From: Planctomycetota bacterium | Lineage (GTDB): Bacteria; Planctomycetota; UBA11346 | DNA length: 35,926 bases | Assembly (NCBI GenBank): GCA_027859175.1 | Contig: JAQIBG010000491.1 | Location: forward strand, 1-35,926 | Direction: 5' to 3' | Part shown: in pieces, positions 21,486-30,118 of the stretch | Position numbering within the stretch: the first letter of the stretch is position 1 | Layout: every line of letters begins with the position of its first letter | Made by a program: the position numbers and the translations under genes | The notes under the pieces: model-generated | What the model was told of the DNA's origin: nothing | What the model saw: the letters and a program-made list of their open reading frames with translations, nothing else | Databases searched by the model: none

Positions 21486-23249
21486 TTAACCCCGGAGCGC
21501 CGCCATCGCGTCGCGAACCAATCCGACCACATGCGTTACCGCGTCGCTGATTGCCACGTCGCCGCCCTCGCCTTGGCGGGTCTTGATCTCGAGATTGCCG
21601 TCAGCAACACCGCGACCAGCCACCACCTTGACCGGGATACCGATGAGGTCCCAGTCTTTGAACTTCACGCCGGGCTTGGCGTCGCGGTCATCAAGAATGA
21701 CCTCGATGCCCTGGGCCTTGAGCTCGGTGTAGAGCTGCTGGGCTACCCCCATCAGATTCTCATCGTCAGCGCGCGTGGGCACCACTACCACTTGGTAGGG
21801 CGCAATCGACATCGGCCACACGATCCCGTTCTTGTCGTTATGCTGTTCCACCGCCGCCGCCGCCAGGCGGCTGGTGCCGATACCGTAGCAGCCCATGGTC
21901 AGTGGATGCCGCTTGCCGTCTTCGCCGGTGAATTCGGCGCCCATGGCGGCCGAGTACTTGGTACCGAGCTTGAAGATGTGACCGGCCTCAATGCCGCGCC
22001 GTTCAACCAACTCGCCGCTGCCAGCGGGCGCCACGTCACCAGCCACCGCCAAGGTGATATCGGCCTGAACCGCATCGGCCAGATGCGCAGCGATGCTGAC
22101 CGCGGCGTGGGTGTCGTCTTGATTGGCACCTGCCACCACAAGGGCTTCGGCATCAAGCACGGCATCAAACACCACCACATCGGCGTTGAGGCCCGGGCCG
22201 GCAAAGCCCGGGGCACAACCAGTGGCAGCACGCACGGCGGCTTCGTCCATCGCGCGCAGCTGCAACACTTCGCCCACGCGCTGCGACACCGCATTGCTCA
22301 GCTTGATCTCGTTAACCTCGCGATCGCCGCGCACAAAGGCCGCCACGGTGCGGTCGCCATCAACCGTTTCTGCCACCAGCAGCACCGCCTTGAGCGTGTT
22401 GGCGCTGGTCAGGTCGGGGTAGCCATTGGCCTGAAGGTAGGTCACCACCTCGTCGATGGTTTTGGCGCCCGGTGTGGGCAAGGCCGTGCCGGCCGCCGGG
22501 GCCGACCAAGCCGGCGCCGCGGGAATAGCGCATTCGGCGCGCTCAACGTTGGCCGCGTAGCCACTGTCCGGATGAAACAGGATCGCGTCTTCACCAACAT
22601 CGGCCGCAATCATGAATTCATGCGAGGATGAACCACCAATGGCGCCGGTATCGGCCTCAACCGCGAAGGCTTCGAGCCCACAGCGACGGAAGGCCGTGGT
22701 GTAGGCCTGGCGCATCGCTTGGTAGGTGTCGTCGAGACTCTGCTCTGAGCCATGGAAGGAGTAGGCGTCCATCATGATGAATTCTTTGACCCGCATCAGG
22801 CCGAAGCGCGGGCGGATCTCATCACGGAACTTGGTGTGCTGCTGGAAATAGCATACCGGCAGCTGCTTGTAGCTGGTGATCTGGTTGCTGGCGTAATCGG
22901 TGACCACTTCCTCGGCCGTCGGCGACAAACCAAACTCCTGGCCGCCACGATCGGTGACGGTGAGCATGGTGCGGGTGGCCTGGAAGCCGGCCCAACGGCC
23001 CGAGCGCTCCCACAGGCTGCGCTCCTGCATGATCGGCATGGTGACCTCAACGCCACCGGCGCCGGCGATTTCCTCAGCCACAATGCGGCTGATCTTGTCG
23101 ACCACGCGCTTGAGGAAGTGCCCGTAGAGGTAGAGCCCAGCGCCAGACTTGTGCAGGTAGCCCGCCCGCGTCAGCAGTTTATGGCTGACGATCTCGGCGT
23201 CGGCGGGGTCTTCACGCAGGGTCACGATATTCAGGGTGCGGGCGCGCAT
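21486..23249 (-). CDS. proS: Prolyl-tRNA synthetase, bacterial type with editing domain
   Basis: ATG 23249 follows GGAGA by a normal distance; the ORF-track start adds 18 unlikely residues. The 587-residue class II synthetase charges tRNA-Pro. Motif 1 lies around SGAGLYLYGHFLKR and VTMPIMQERSLW, and motif 2 around FRDEIRPRFGLMRVKEF. A central editing insertion of the YbaK/ProX type runs from about residue 225 to 400 (TLKAVLLVAETVDG, NADVVVFDAV). Motif 3 is GCYGIGTSRLAAAAVEQ, followed by the anticodon-binding domain (VVVVPTRAD...). All parts of a bacterial-type ProRS are present. It probably has its own promoter; its 3' end abuts the convergent HAD gene. Confidence 0.98.
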   Translation of the reverse strand: MRARTLNIVTLREDPADAEIVSHKLLTRAGYLHKSGAGLYLYGHFLKRVVDKISRIVAEEIAGAGGVEVTMPIMQERSLWERSGRWAGFQATRTMLTVTDRGGQEFGLSPTAEEVVTDYASNQITSYKQLPVCYFQQHTKFRDEIRPRFGLMRVKEFIMMDAYSFHGSEQSLDDTYQAMRQAYTTAFRRCGLEAFAVEADTGAIGGSSSHEFMIAADVGEDAILFHPDSGYAANVERAECAIPAAPAWSAPAAGTALPTPGAKTIDEVVTYLQANGYPDLTSANTLKAVLLVAETVDGDRTVAAFVRGDREVNEIKLSNAVSQRVGEVLQLRAMDEAAVRAATGCAPGFAGPGLNADVVVFDAVLDAEALVVAGANQDDTHAAVSIAAHLADAVQADITLAVAGDVAPAGSGELVERRGIEAGHIFKLGTKYSAAMGAEFTGEDGKRHPLTMGCYGIGTSRLAAAAVEQHNDKNGIVWPMSIAPYQVVVVPTRADDENLMGVAQQLYTELKAQGIEVILDDRDAKPGVKFKDWDLIGIPVKVVAGRGVADGNLEIKTRQGEGGDVAISDAVTHVVGLVRDAMAALRG

Positions 23250-23360
23250 CAATGTCTCCAAAAACTCGGTTTGGCACCATGGCGGGGCCCCCGAAGTGGG
23301 CAAGTAGGGAAGATGGGGCCCGCAAGCCGCCTGGTGTATTTCAACAGCCTGCTAAAACGG

Positions 23361-25163
23361 CTAGACCTCGTCGACCGGCAGCCCAAAGGCCTTCATCACG
23401 CGCAGGGCGTTGGTGGTTTCCAACACGCCGGGGCGTAGGGCATAGTCAAAGGCCATGTCAGGGCCCTCGCTGTGCTCGAGAGCGGCGCGGTCGGCGAAAT
23501 GTGCCAGCACAAAGCGCTCAGGCTCGTGTTCCGACAGGCGCGCCAGATCCAGGTCATGCGTGCTCACCACCAGGCAGCCAGCGGTGCCACGCAGGTGATC
23601 GATCACCGCTTTGGTGCCGAGGTGGCGCTCGCGCGAGTTGGTGCCGGCCAGGATCTCGTCTAAGCCAAGTAAGAGCGGCGCATCGCCGGCGTGGGCCAAG
23701 TCGAGCACCACTTTGAGGCGTTCGACCTCGGCCTGGAAACGACTACGCCCGGAGCGCAGATCATCGCTCACGCGCATCACCGTGGCCAGCCGCATCGCGC
23801 GCATTGCGCAACTCTTGGCCGGTACCGGCGCGCCCAAACGCGTCAGCACCACGGCCAAGGCGATGGCGCGCATAAAGGTGCTCTTGCCCGAGGCATTGGC
23901 ACCGGTCAGCAGCAAGACCTGGCCGTCGCGCAGGTCAATCGCGTTACCGACTCGGCTGTCGCGTGGCAACAGTGGGTGCGCCAAATCGTCAGTCACCAAC
24001 AGGTGACCAGCTTCGGCCTCGTTGGCCCAGCAACCACCTTGCTCAGCGGCGTAGGTCGCCAAACAACTCAAGGCCTCGCCGCGGCCCAAGCAGGCGCACC
24101 AAGCCGGATAATCGCGACCGTATTGATCGGCCCAGCGATGGAGACGCCGCATGTTGCGCCACTCGATCAGCACCACTGCACCCAGCAGTGCGCGCAGCGC
24201 GTTACCGCCCTTGGCCACCGCATCCAAGGCCTTGGCCAAGCCCTCAAGGCCGGCCGCGGCCGTTGCGGCCTCACTACGCAAGCGCGCCAACTCGGGATGC
24301 GCACCCGGCGCTTCGGCAATCGCCGACAAGGCGCGCGCATAGGCCCGCACCCGCACCCGCGAGCGGCTCGGCTCTTTCAGCGCAAGACTGCGACGGGCGA
24401 TGCCATCGATCGGAAACCATAACACCGACACCAACAGCAGGGCCAGCAACATGCCGCCGCCGCCATCACGCCAAGCCCCGTAGACGAGCAGGCCAGGCCC
24501 AAGAATGCGGCCAATCCACACCACGACCCACCACCACGCCGCCGGCTGGGCCGGGCGCTTGGCAAGCCAAGTCTCAATCTCGTCGACACCGTCACCGTGC
24601 TCATCCACGTCACCGGTGGCCATTACCGCAAGGCTGGCTCGCCACGCATGGGCCTCAGCCAACTGCTGGACCTGGCCCTGCCGCTGCGCGTCCACCCGCG
24701 CCACATTGTCGAGCAACCATGCCGCCAACTGCGAGCGCCCTGGACGCGAGCCAGCGGTATTCAGGAGTTGGAACAAGCCGCCCGGGCCCACCACATCCAA
24801 ATCGGCCGCAAAGGCATGCTTGGCCGACACCCAGGTGGTGCCATCGTCCTGGCCATGGTCCCACTGGCCCTGCAGGCGCTCACTGCCACGACGATGGTAA
24901 CGCTCCAGGAGACGGGCCCGCCGCAGATGATCATCAACCTGCAGATGCCACAAGGCCAGCAGCAGGAATGCCGCCAAGCTACCCCCTGCCAGGGCGATCG
25001 ACCACACCGTCGCGTCTGCGATGGTGGCAGCAGCTCCAATCGCCAGGGCGATAAAGGCCACAAAACGCAGCAAAGCGATCAGATTGTAGCTGCGGCGGCG
25101 GCGGCGCGCTTCGCTAGCGGCAGCCTCTGCGGCGGCTTGATGGGTCGCGACGGTTAGCGTCAT
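23361..25163 (-). CDS. Membrane-anchored MutS-family ATPase
   Basis: The 600-residue protein (an ATG at 25172 is equally possible) has two N-terminal hydrophobic segments (about 30-75), a second pair near residues 225-265, and a C-terminal MutS ATPase: Walker A LLTGANASGKSTF, RVSDDLRSGRSRFQAEV, Walker B LLLGLDEILAGTNSRER and VVSTHDLDLARL. It lacks the N-terminal mismatch-recognition domain of MutS. Standalone, membrane-spanning MutS relatives are known, mainly as uncharacterised proteins, so mismatch repair is unlikely and action on DNA junctions at the membrane is speculative. Upstream of proS on the same strand, with 111 bases between them. The ATPase itself looks intact. Confidence 0.88.
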   Translation of the reverse strand: MTLTVATHQAAAEAAASEARRRRRSYNLIALLRFVAFIALAIGAAATIADATVWSIALAGGSLAAFLLLALWHLQVDDHLRRARLLERYHRRGSERLQGQWDHGQDDGTTWVSAKHAFAADLDVVGPGGLFQLLNTAGSRPGRSQLAAWLLDNVARVDAQRQGQVQQLAEAHAWRASLAVMATGDVDEHGDGVDEIETWLAKRPAQPAAWWWVVVWIGRILGPGLLVYGAWRDGGGGMLLALLLVSVLWFPIDGIARRSLALKEPSRSRVRVRAYARALSAIAEAPGAHPELARLRSEAATAAAGLEGLAKALDAVAKGGNALRALLGAVVLIEWRNMRRLHRWADQYGRDYPAWCACLGRGEALSCLATYAAEQGGCWANEAEAGHLLVTDDLAHPLLPRDSRVGNAIDLRDGQVLLLTGANASGKSTFMRAIALAVVLTRLGAPVPAKSCAMRAMRLATVMRVSDDLRSGRSRFQAEVERLKVVLDLAHAGDAPLLLGLDEILAGTNSRERHLGTKAVIDHLRGTAGCLVVSTHDLDLARLSEHEPERFVLAHFADRAALEHSEGPDMAFDYALRPGVLETTNALRVMKAFGLPVDEV

Positions 25164-25235
25164 GGCCGGCATGCTATGGCTTGGTGGGCGCTGTCACCTG
25201 CGAGCCCTTGCTCCGGCGATACGTTTTCGCACAGT

Positions 25236-26111
25236 ATGGCGATGCAGGAGGGCCTCACGCGACGGGAATTGATTGCCGCCGGAGCAGCATTGTTGCTGGC
25301 TGGTTGTGCACGGCACCGCGGCGGCCTATCGGCTCGTCCGAGCGAATCTCAGATCATTACGCCCGATCACCCCCATTACGCGACTCCGATTGCCGCACCT
25401 GATGGGCTGTGGTACCGAGTTGCCAAGGGTGACACCCTCTCAGGCATCTCGCGCCGTTCTGGGGTTCCGGTCAAAACCATCGCCGGTGACAACCGACTGG
25501 CTTCGAGTCTGATCAAACCTGGGCAGCGTTTGTGGCTTCCTGGTGTCCATCACCTGGAAACTGACCCCCTTGCTGTGGCCCAGGCTAAACAGGCCAAACG
25601 CATCCAGCGCGCGGTGGCAGGCGATTACCAACTCGTGCCGCGCTCAGAATGGACCCGCACCAAGCCGCGCAGCAATTACAAAAAGATGGGCAAAGTCACC
25701 CGGATCACCCTGCACCACACCGGTGAGCACAAGGGCATGGTTGGCAAGTCTGACGTCGAAATTGTCCGGATGATTGAACGCTATCATCGCGATGGGCGCA
25801 AATGGTCGGCTATCGGCTACCACTACTTAGTAGGCCGCGATGGACGTATCTACGAAGGCCGGCCAGCCTGGATCCAGGGCGCTCACACTTCCAAGGCCAA
25901 CAGCAATAATCTTGGCATTTCCTGCATTGGAGATTTCCATCACCATTTGCCGACCGAAGCCCAGATGGGCGCCCTGATCGCGTTCCTCGGCAACCGCCGA
26001 ACGCATTACGGCGTGGGCCGCACCCGGGTTTACGGTCATCGTGACCTGAGTCCGTCAATCTGCCCCGGCGATACACTCTACGGCTGGCTCAAGGGCTATA
26101 AGCGAGGCTGA
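25236..26111 (+). CDS. LysM-containing N-acetylmuramoyl-L-alanine amidase (Tat-type lipoprotein)
   Basis: The start is taken at ATG 25236, giving 291 residues; the upstream extension from 25176 looks non-coding. The N-terminus TRRELIAAGAALLLAGC combines a twin-arginine pair with a lipobox, suggesting export and lipid anchoring. A LysM peptidoglycan-binding module follows (WYRVAKGDTLSGISRRSGV...PGQRLWLPG, about 67-112). The C-terminal domain is a PGRP/amidase-2 fold with zinc ligands in TLHHTG and YGHRDLSPSICPG and the YHYLVGRDGRIYEGR strand. It would cut the amide between muramic acid and the peptide stem in wall recycling or remodelling. The next gene begins two bases after the stop. Confidence 0.9.
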   Translation: MAMQEGLTRRELIAAGAALLLAGCARHRGGLSARPSESQIITPDHPHYATPIAAPDGLWYRVAKGDTLSGISRRSGVPVKTIAGDNRLASSLIKPGQRLWLPGVHHLETDPLAVAQAKQAKRIQRAVAGDYQLVPRSEWTRTKPRSNYKKMGKVTRITLHHTGEHKGMVGKSDVEIVRMIERYHRDGRKWSAIGYHYLVGRDGRIYEGRPAWIQGAHTSKANSNNLGISCIGDFHHHLPTEAQMGALIAFLGNRRTHYGVGRTRVYGHRDLSPSICPGDTLYGWLKGYKRG

Positions 26112-26112
26112 C

Positions 26113-26679
26113 ATGATTGCACAGTTCCAACACAAAGACGCCGGTCTTATCGCCTTTGGCGTCATCGTGGCGCTGATCGGCATCGTAGCCTGCATCGGTT
26201 CGTTTCGCATTGCGTCCGAACGCGCCAGTATGCTGTCTGCGATTGAAGCCGGCAGTCTGACCCCAGCACTGGTCACGGTCACCACTCTCGAAATCGTGAC
26301 GCCGGGCCCCAGCCCCGACAGCGAAGCCCAGAACGAAGGCGAAGTCAGCGCCTACAAAGCCTCCTTTGCCGGCGATGACATCAGCTTTTTCCGCTTTATC
26401 GACCCCGACCACCTCGCTCTGATCAGTAGCTGGAAGGAAAGCAGCACCCCCGTGGCTGCCTACCGGAGCGACAGCGACAGTTGGTACATCGCCGAATTAG
26501 ACCGCGATCTCGACACCAGCGGCGCCACCCTTGCCGGCTTCGTCATCACCCTGCTGGGGATTGCCATCGCCGCGACGCCGTTGATTGCCCTACGCGTACT
26601 GGCGCGCCGAGGAACGCCTTCAGAACCCAGTGACGCGAGCGAAGCCGAGACCAGCGAACAGGCACCGCCACAGGGCTGA
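26113..26679 (+). CDS. Membrane protein with two transmembrane helices, DUF3592-like architecture
   Basis: The 188-residue product has an N-terminal membrane helix (GLIAFGVIVALIGIVACIGSF), an extracytoplasmic middle and a second helix (TLAGFVITLLGIAIAATPLIAL), followed by a charged cytoplasmic tail rich in Ser, Glu and Ala. That layout is the same as the DUF3592-like protein at 13851, but sequence similarity is not obvious. It follows the amidase gene by two bases and is probably co-transcribed. It ends three bases from the convergent cation-efflux gene. Function unknown. Confidence 0.75.
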   Translation: MIAQFQHKDAGLIAFGVIVALIGIVACIGSFRIASERASMLSAIEAGSLTPALVTVTTLEIVTPGPSPDSEAQNEGEVSAYKASFAGDDISFFRFIDPDHLALISSWKESSTPVAAYRSDSDSWYIAELDRDLDTSGATLAGFVITLLGIAIAATPLIALRVLARRGTPSEPSDASEAETSEQAPPQG

Positions 26680-26682
26680 GCG

Positions 26683-27690
26683 CTAGCTCGGAAGCTTTGA
26701 TTCTTCCGGCGCCGAATCATCGGCCTTGTGCCACGGCCCTGGGGCGTCTGCCATATTGAGACGCGTTGCCCCAAGCACGGAAAAGTCGCTGAACGGTACC
26801 GACTCGTAAGTCGGGTCTTTAGGGTAATCGAGATGGACGTTGACCGCGCCCTCGGCACCGAGCCGCTCAAGGATGAGGTCCTCAAGCCGTTCGATCACAT
26901 CGTGGGCGCGCTTGACCGACCAATCCTTGGGCACCAGGAGATGGAACTCCACATAGCGCCGTTCACCAACCCGCAACACGCGTAGGCGGTGCACGTCGAT
27001 CCACTCCGATTCGCGATGCTGGTTGAGCACCTCCACCACCTGGGTCAGGGTCTCCTCGTCAGCACTATCGAGTAATTCCGATCCGGCCTCACGCACCAAA
27101 CGCACCCCCACCACCAGCAGGTGTATCCCAGCGATGACGGCAACCACCATGTCGATCCACACCAAGTTGGTCAGCATAACCAAGGCCAGGCCGATCAAGG
27201 CGGTCCCCGAGGTCCACACGTCAGCCAACACATGGTGGGCATCGGCCCGCAAAATGGTGCTGCCGGTGCGCCGCGCGACCCGCATCAAATATAATCCCAG
27301 CACCAAATTTACCCCGGCGGCCGCGCCAATCCAGGCGGCGCCGGCCCCGAGCGAGCCCAATTCAGTTGGATTGAATAAGCGTGAAACCACCATCCAAAAC
27401 ACCAGCAAGCCAGACGAGGCGACCAAGCCACCCTCAAAACCAACCGAAAAACTCCCAACCTTGCCGTGTCCAAATGGGTGATGGCGATCGGGCGGAGCGG
27501 CCGCCATGCGCAACGCCACGTACATCACAATGGTGGCGCCAACGTGAACCACTGACTCCAGCGCGTCTGACATCACTGCCAAGGAGCCGGTCAACAGCCA
27601 AGCCGTAACCTTGAACACCAAGATCACCACGCCAACGCCTACCGACCAACGGGCCGCTATCTCCCGCGCTTTGTGATCATCCATACCCAT
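26683..27690 (-). CDS. Cation diffusion facilitator (CDF) family transporter
   Basis: ATG 27690, with AGGATA upstream, gives 335 residues; the ORF-track start at 27774 is rejected. Six transmembrane helices are expected. The signature LTGSLAVMSDALESVVHV and HHPFGHGKVGSF lie in the first half, and ADAHHVLADVWTSGTALIG supplies the helix-5 His/Asp metal ligands. A cytoplasmic C-terminal regulatory domain (RYVEFHLLVPKDWSV..., VNVHLDYPKD) is also typical. The transporter exports Zn2+, Fe2+, Mn2+ or a similar divalent metal in exchange for protons; the metal cannot be fixed from these motifs. It is divergent from the disaccharide cassette, sharing a 224-bp intergenic region. Confidence 0.93.
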   Translation of the reverse strand: MGMDDHKAREIAARWSVGVGVVILVFKVTAWLLTGSLAVMSDALESVVHVGATIVMYVALRMAAAPPDRHHPFGHGKVGSFSVGFEGGLVASSGLLVFWMVVSRLFNPTELGSLGAGAAWIGAAAGVNLVLGLYLMRVARRTGSTILRADAHHVLADVWTSGTALIGLALVMLTNLVWIDMVVAVIAGIHLLVVGVRLVREAGSELLDSADEETLTQVVEVLNQHRESEWIDVHRLRVLRVGERRYVEFHLLVPKDWSVKRAHDVIERLEDLILERLGAEGAVNVHLDYPKDPTYESVPFSDFSVLGATRLNMADAPGPWHKADDSAPEESKLPS

Positions 27691-27914
27691 CGGTGTATCC
27701 TGTTGTGGTGCACTGCAAGATGCGCTTGCCGTGAAAACATACTGCCTCAAGCGATGGTGTAACATGAACCGCACTGGCGCACTGTGCTGGTCACGCTATA
27801 CCCACATGCAAGCCCGCCTGCGAACCCGTCGATGGCTCAAGCTGAGCGCGAACGGCCGATTCTCTGGTCATTCACGCCATCTCAACCAACTCGACACGGC
27901 GAACTGGAGCCTAA
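27691..27914. other. Divergent intergenic region between the CDF transporter and the disaccharide operon
   Basis: The ORFs listed here do not look real: they are rich in Cys, His, Trp and Arg. Promoters for both flanking genes should lie in these 224 bases, but no clear -35/-10 pair was found, only a weak match near 27776-27802. Confidence 0.4.
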
Positions 27915-29282
27915 ATGCATACTGCTACCACCACCATTCAATCATCAAAGCACTCAGCGCTGCCGCGCATCTGTATGATCAGCACGCACGGCTACGTTGC
28001 TGCTGAGCCACCACTAGGTGCTGCTGACACCGGCGGCCAGGTGGTGTATGTGATTGAGCTCTCGAAAAAGCTCGCCGACCTCGGCTTCGAGGTTGACATC
28101 TGGACTCGTCGGTTCGAAGATCAACCCGAGATCGACGAGATCAGCGACCGTGTGCGAGTGCTACGTGCCCGCTGCGGCGGCAATGACTTCATCCCGAAGG
28201 AATACCTCGCCGACAAGCTGGTTGAATGGTGCGCCAATTTCATGCGCTTCGTCAATAAGCACGACATTGACTACGCCTTCGTGAATTCGCACTATTGGGA
28301 TGCCGGCGTGGCCGGGCAGAATGTCGCGAAACAGCTCGGCATTCCGCACCTCCACACGCCCCACTCGATTGGTCAGTGGAAGCTTGATCAGATGCACACC
28401 GACTTCCCCGGTAAGGAAGCCGAGTTCGAAGAGCAGTACAACTTCAAGAGCCGCATCAAAAACGAACATATTATCTTCAACGAGGCTGACCTCGTTATTG
28501 CCACCACGCCGGTGCAAACCGACATGCTGGTCAAAGACTACGGCGTGTCCAAGGGCCGGATCCGCATGATCCCGCCTGGCTATGACGACAACCGCTTCTT
28601 CCCGGTTTCAGGCGCGAGTCGCCAAGTGGTGCGCGAACGCCTCGGATGGGACGGCGGCCCGGTCATCCTCGCGCTCGGACGTCTAGCTGAGAACAAGGGC
28701 TACGACCTTCTCATCAAGAGCTTCAAGTTGGTGGCCGACCGCCACCCCAAGGCTCTGCTCCACCTAGCGGTAGGCGGCGAAGAACTCGGCGACCACGAAG
28801 CCGGCATCATGAAACAATTGGTTGCCCTGGTTGACGAGTTGGATTTGAAGAAGCAAGTCGTCTTCGGTGGTTTTATCAGCGACGAAGAACTGCCCGATTA
28901 TTACCGCTCGGCCGATGTATTCGTGCTGTCCAGTCGCTACGAACCATTCGGTATGACTGCTATCGAAGCCATGGCCTCCGGCACCCCCACGGTTGTTACC
29001 AGCCACGGCGGCTTGTGGCGCGCCATCATGTATGGCCGCCACGCCTTGATCGCCGACCCCTTCGACACCGAAGACCTGGGCATCACAATTTGCAAGATCC
29101 TCAAATTCCGCCACCTCGGTGCGCAACTGCGCTCACGCGGTGCACGCCGTATGCGCGCCATGTTCACTTGGACTGGCATCGCCCAACAGTTGGTCAGCGC
29201 GGCCGAGCAACGCACCTCGCGGACCCTAAAAACGCCTGACTTTGAATACGATGACGAAGGCGCCTGGATCGATTTCGACTAA
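27915..29282 (+). CDS. Sucrose-phosphate / mannosylfructose-phosphate synthase family glycosyltransferase
   Basis: The 455-residue GT-B, family-4 glycosyltransferase starts at ATG 27915 with GGAG upstream. It opens ICMISTHGYVAAEPPLGA, then DTGGQVVYVIEL (donor/acceptor loop), HLHTPHSIGQWK, and ends its nucleotide-sugar site with EPFGMTAIEAM, an E-x7-E pair at 343 and 351. These motifs define sucrose-phosphate synthase-type enzymes, which join a nucleotide sugar to fructose-6-phosphate. The protein also strongly resembles, as recalled, the Agrobacterium mannosylfructose-phosphate synthase, which has almost the same length. GDP-mannose or a nucleotide-glucose donor cannot be distinguished by eye. 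It heads a cassette with its phosphatase, a phosphatase-hydrolase fusion and fructokinase. Confidence 0.9.
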   Translation: MHTATTTIQSSKHSALPRICMISTHGYVAAEPPLGAADTGGQVVYVIELSKKLADLGFEVDIWTRRFEDQPEIDEISDRVRVLRARCGGNDFIPKEYLADKLVEWCANFMRFVNKHDIDYAFVNSHYWDAGVAGQNVAKQLGIPHLHTPHSIGQWKLDQMHTDFPGKEAEFEEQYNFKSRIKNEHIIFNEADLVIATTPVQTDMLVKDYGVSKGRIRMIPPGYDDNRFFPVSGASRQVVRERLGWDGGPVILALGRLAENKGYDLLIKSFKLVADRHPKALLHLAVGGEELGDHEAGIMKQLVALVDELDLKKQVVFGGFISDEELPDYYRSADVFVLSSRYEPFGMTAIEAMASGTPTVVTSHGGLWRAIMYGRHALIADPFDTEDLGITICKILKFRHLGAQLRSRGARRMRAMFTWTGIAQQLVSAAEQRTSRTLKTPDFEYDDEGAWIDFD

Positions 29283-29306
29283 TCCTTCCCCCATTGATTT
29301 TGCCAC

Positions 29307-30056
29307 ATGCCCATTCGTCTCTTCGCTTCTGACCTCGACGGCACCCTGCTGTCCTTTTCCGGCGACACCGCCGCCAGCCAGCGCTTTTCCGCTGCGTGGC
29401 AGGCGGTGCCCGTTGGTGAACGCCCGCTGTTGTGCTATAATAGCGGGCGCCTCGCTAATGATTTGCGCGAGGCCGCCCACAAAGGCGGCCTGCCGCCCAG
29501 TGACTATTTATTCGGCGGCGTGGGCACCACATTGGTAGACCGCAATGGTCGTATCGTACGCGAGTACCAAGAACAGTTCCGCCCTGGATGGGACCGCAGC
29601 TTGGTGGTGGAAGTGCTGTCCTCAATCAAGGGCGCCAAGCGCCAACCCGAGCGCTTCCAAAGCCCATTCAAGAGCAGTTGGTTTTTGCTCAACGCGAGTG
29701 CCGAACTCCTGGCTGAAATCAGGGAACGCCTGCGCACGGTAGAGCTCGACGTCACCGTGGTGTACTCGTCCGCGCGCGACCTCGACATTGTTCCGGCAGC
29801 GGCCGACAAGGGCAACGCGATTCGCTGGCTGTGCGATCATCTCGGCTACAGCCTCAACGAGGTGGTGGTTGCCGGTGATACGGGCAATGACTCGAGCATG
29901 TTCCGCCTGCCCAACATCAACGGCATTGCTGTTGGCAACGCCCGCGAAGAACTCATTGAAGCTACCGCCGGCTGTCGCGTGCTACACACCGCCGCGCCCG
30001 AGGCCGACGGCGTGATCGAAGGCCTGACCCACTACGGCGTGTTTGCCAAAGCCTAG
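29307..30056 (+). CDS. Sucrose-6-phosphate / mannosylfructose-phosphate phosphatase (HAD family)
   Basis: The 249-residue HAD phosphatase has motif I SDLDGTLL, motif II CYNSGRL, the motif III lysine in ADKGNAIRWL and motif IV GDTGNDSSMF. These are the hallmarks of sucrose-6-phosphate phosphatase-type enzymes; length matches the Agrobacterium mannosylfructose-phosphate phosphatase (MfpsB). It would dephosphorylate the product of the synthase encoded 24 bases upstream. The start codon lacks a clear Shine-Dalgarno sequence, consistent with coupling to the upstream gene. A second, related HAD domain occurs at the start of the next gene, so this pair is a tandem duplication. All HAD motifs are intact. 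Confidence 0.9.
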   Translation: MPIRLFASDLDGTLLSFSGDTAASQRFSAAWQAVPVGERPLLCYNSGRLANDLREAAHKGGLPPSDYLFGGVGTTLVDRNGRIVREYQEQFRPGWDRSLVVEVLSSIKGAKRQPERFQSPFKSSWFLLNASAELLAEIRERLRTVELDVTVVYSSARDLDIVPAAADKGNAIRWLCDHLGYSLNEVVVAGDTGNDSSMFRLPNINGIAVGNAREELIEATAGCRVLHTAAPEADGVIEGLTHYGVFAKA

Positions 30057-30118
30057 TCAACACCGCCGCGCTGCATACGCCAAGCGTTTCAAAGACGCTT
30101 GCACCTACTGGAGAGCCC

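Noticed and set aside
20943-22631. 562-codon plus-strand ORF across the HAD gene and proS
   Set aside because: It runs out of frame through one real gene and antisense to another, with Arg/Pro/His-rich composition typical for shadow frames.
23963-25054. 363-codon Pro/Arg/Thr-rich plus-strand ORF
   Set aside because: It is antisense to the MutS-family gene, whose Walker motifs are clear, and is of low complexity.
29436-29441. TATAAT inside the first HAD phosphatase gene (and again at 30242-30247)
   Set aside because: Both come from the conserved codons for YNSGR; neither has a suitable -35 element, so they are coding coincidences.
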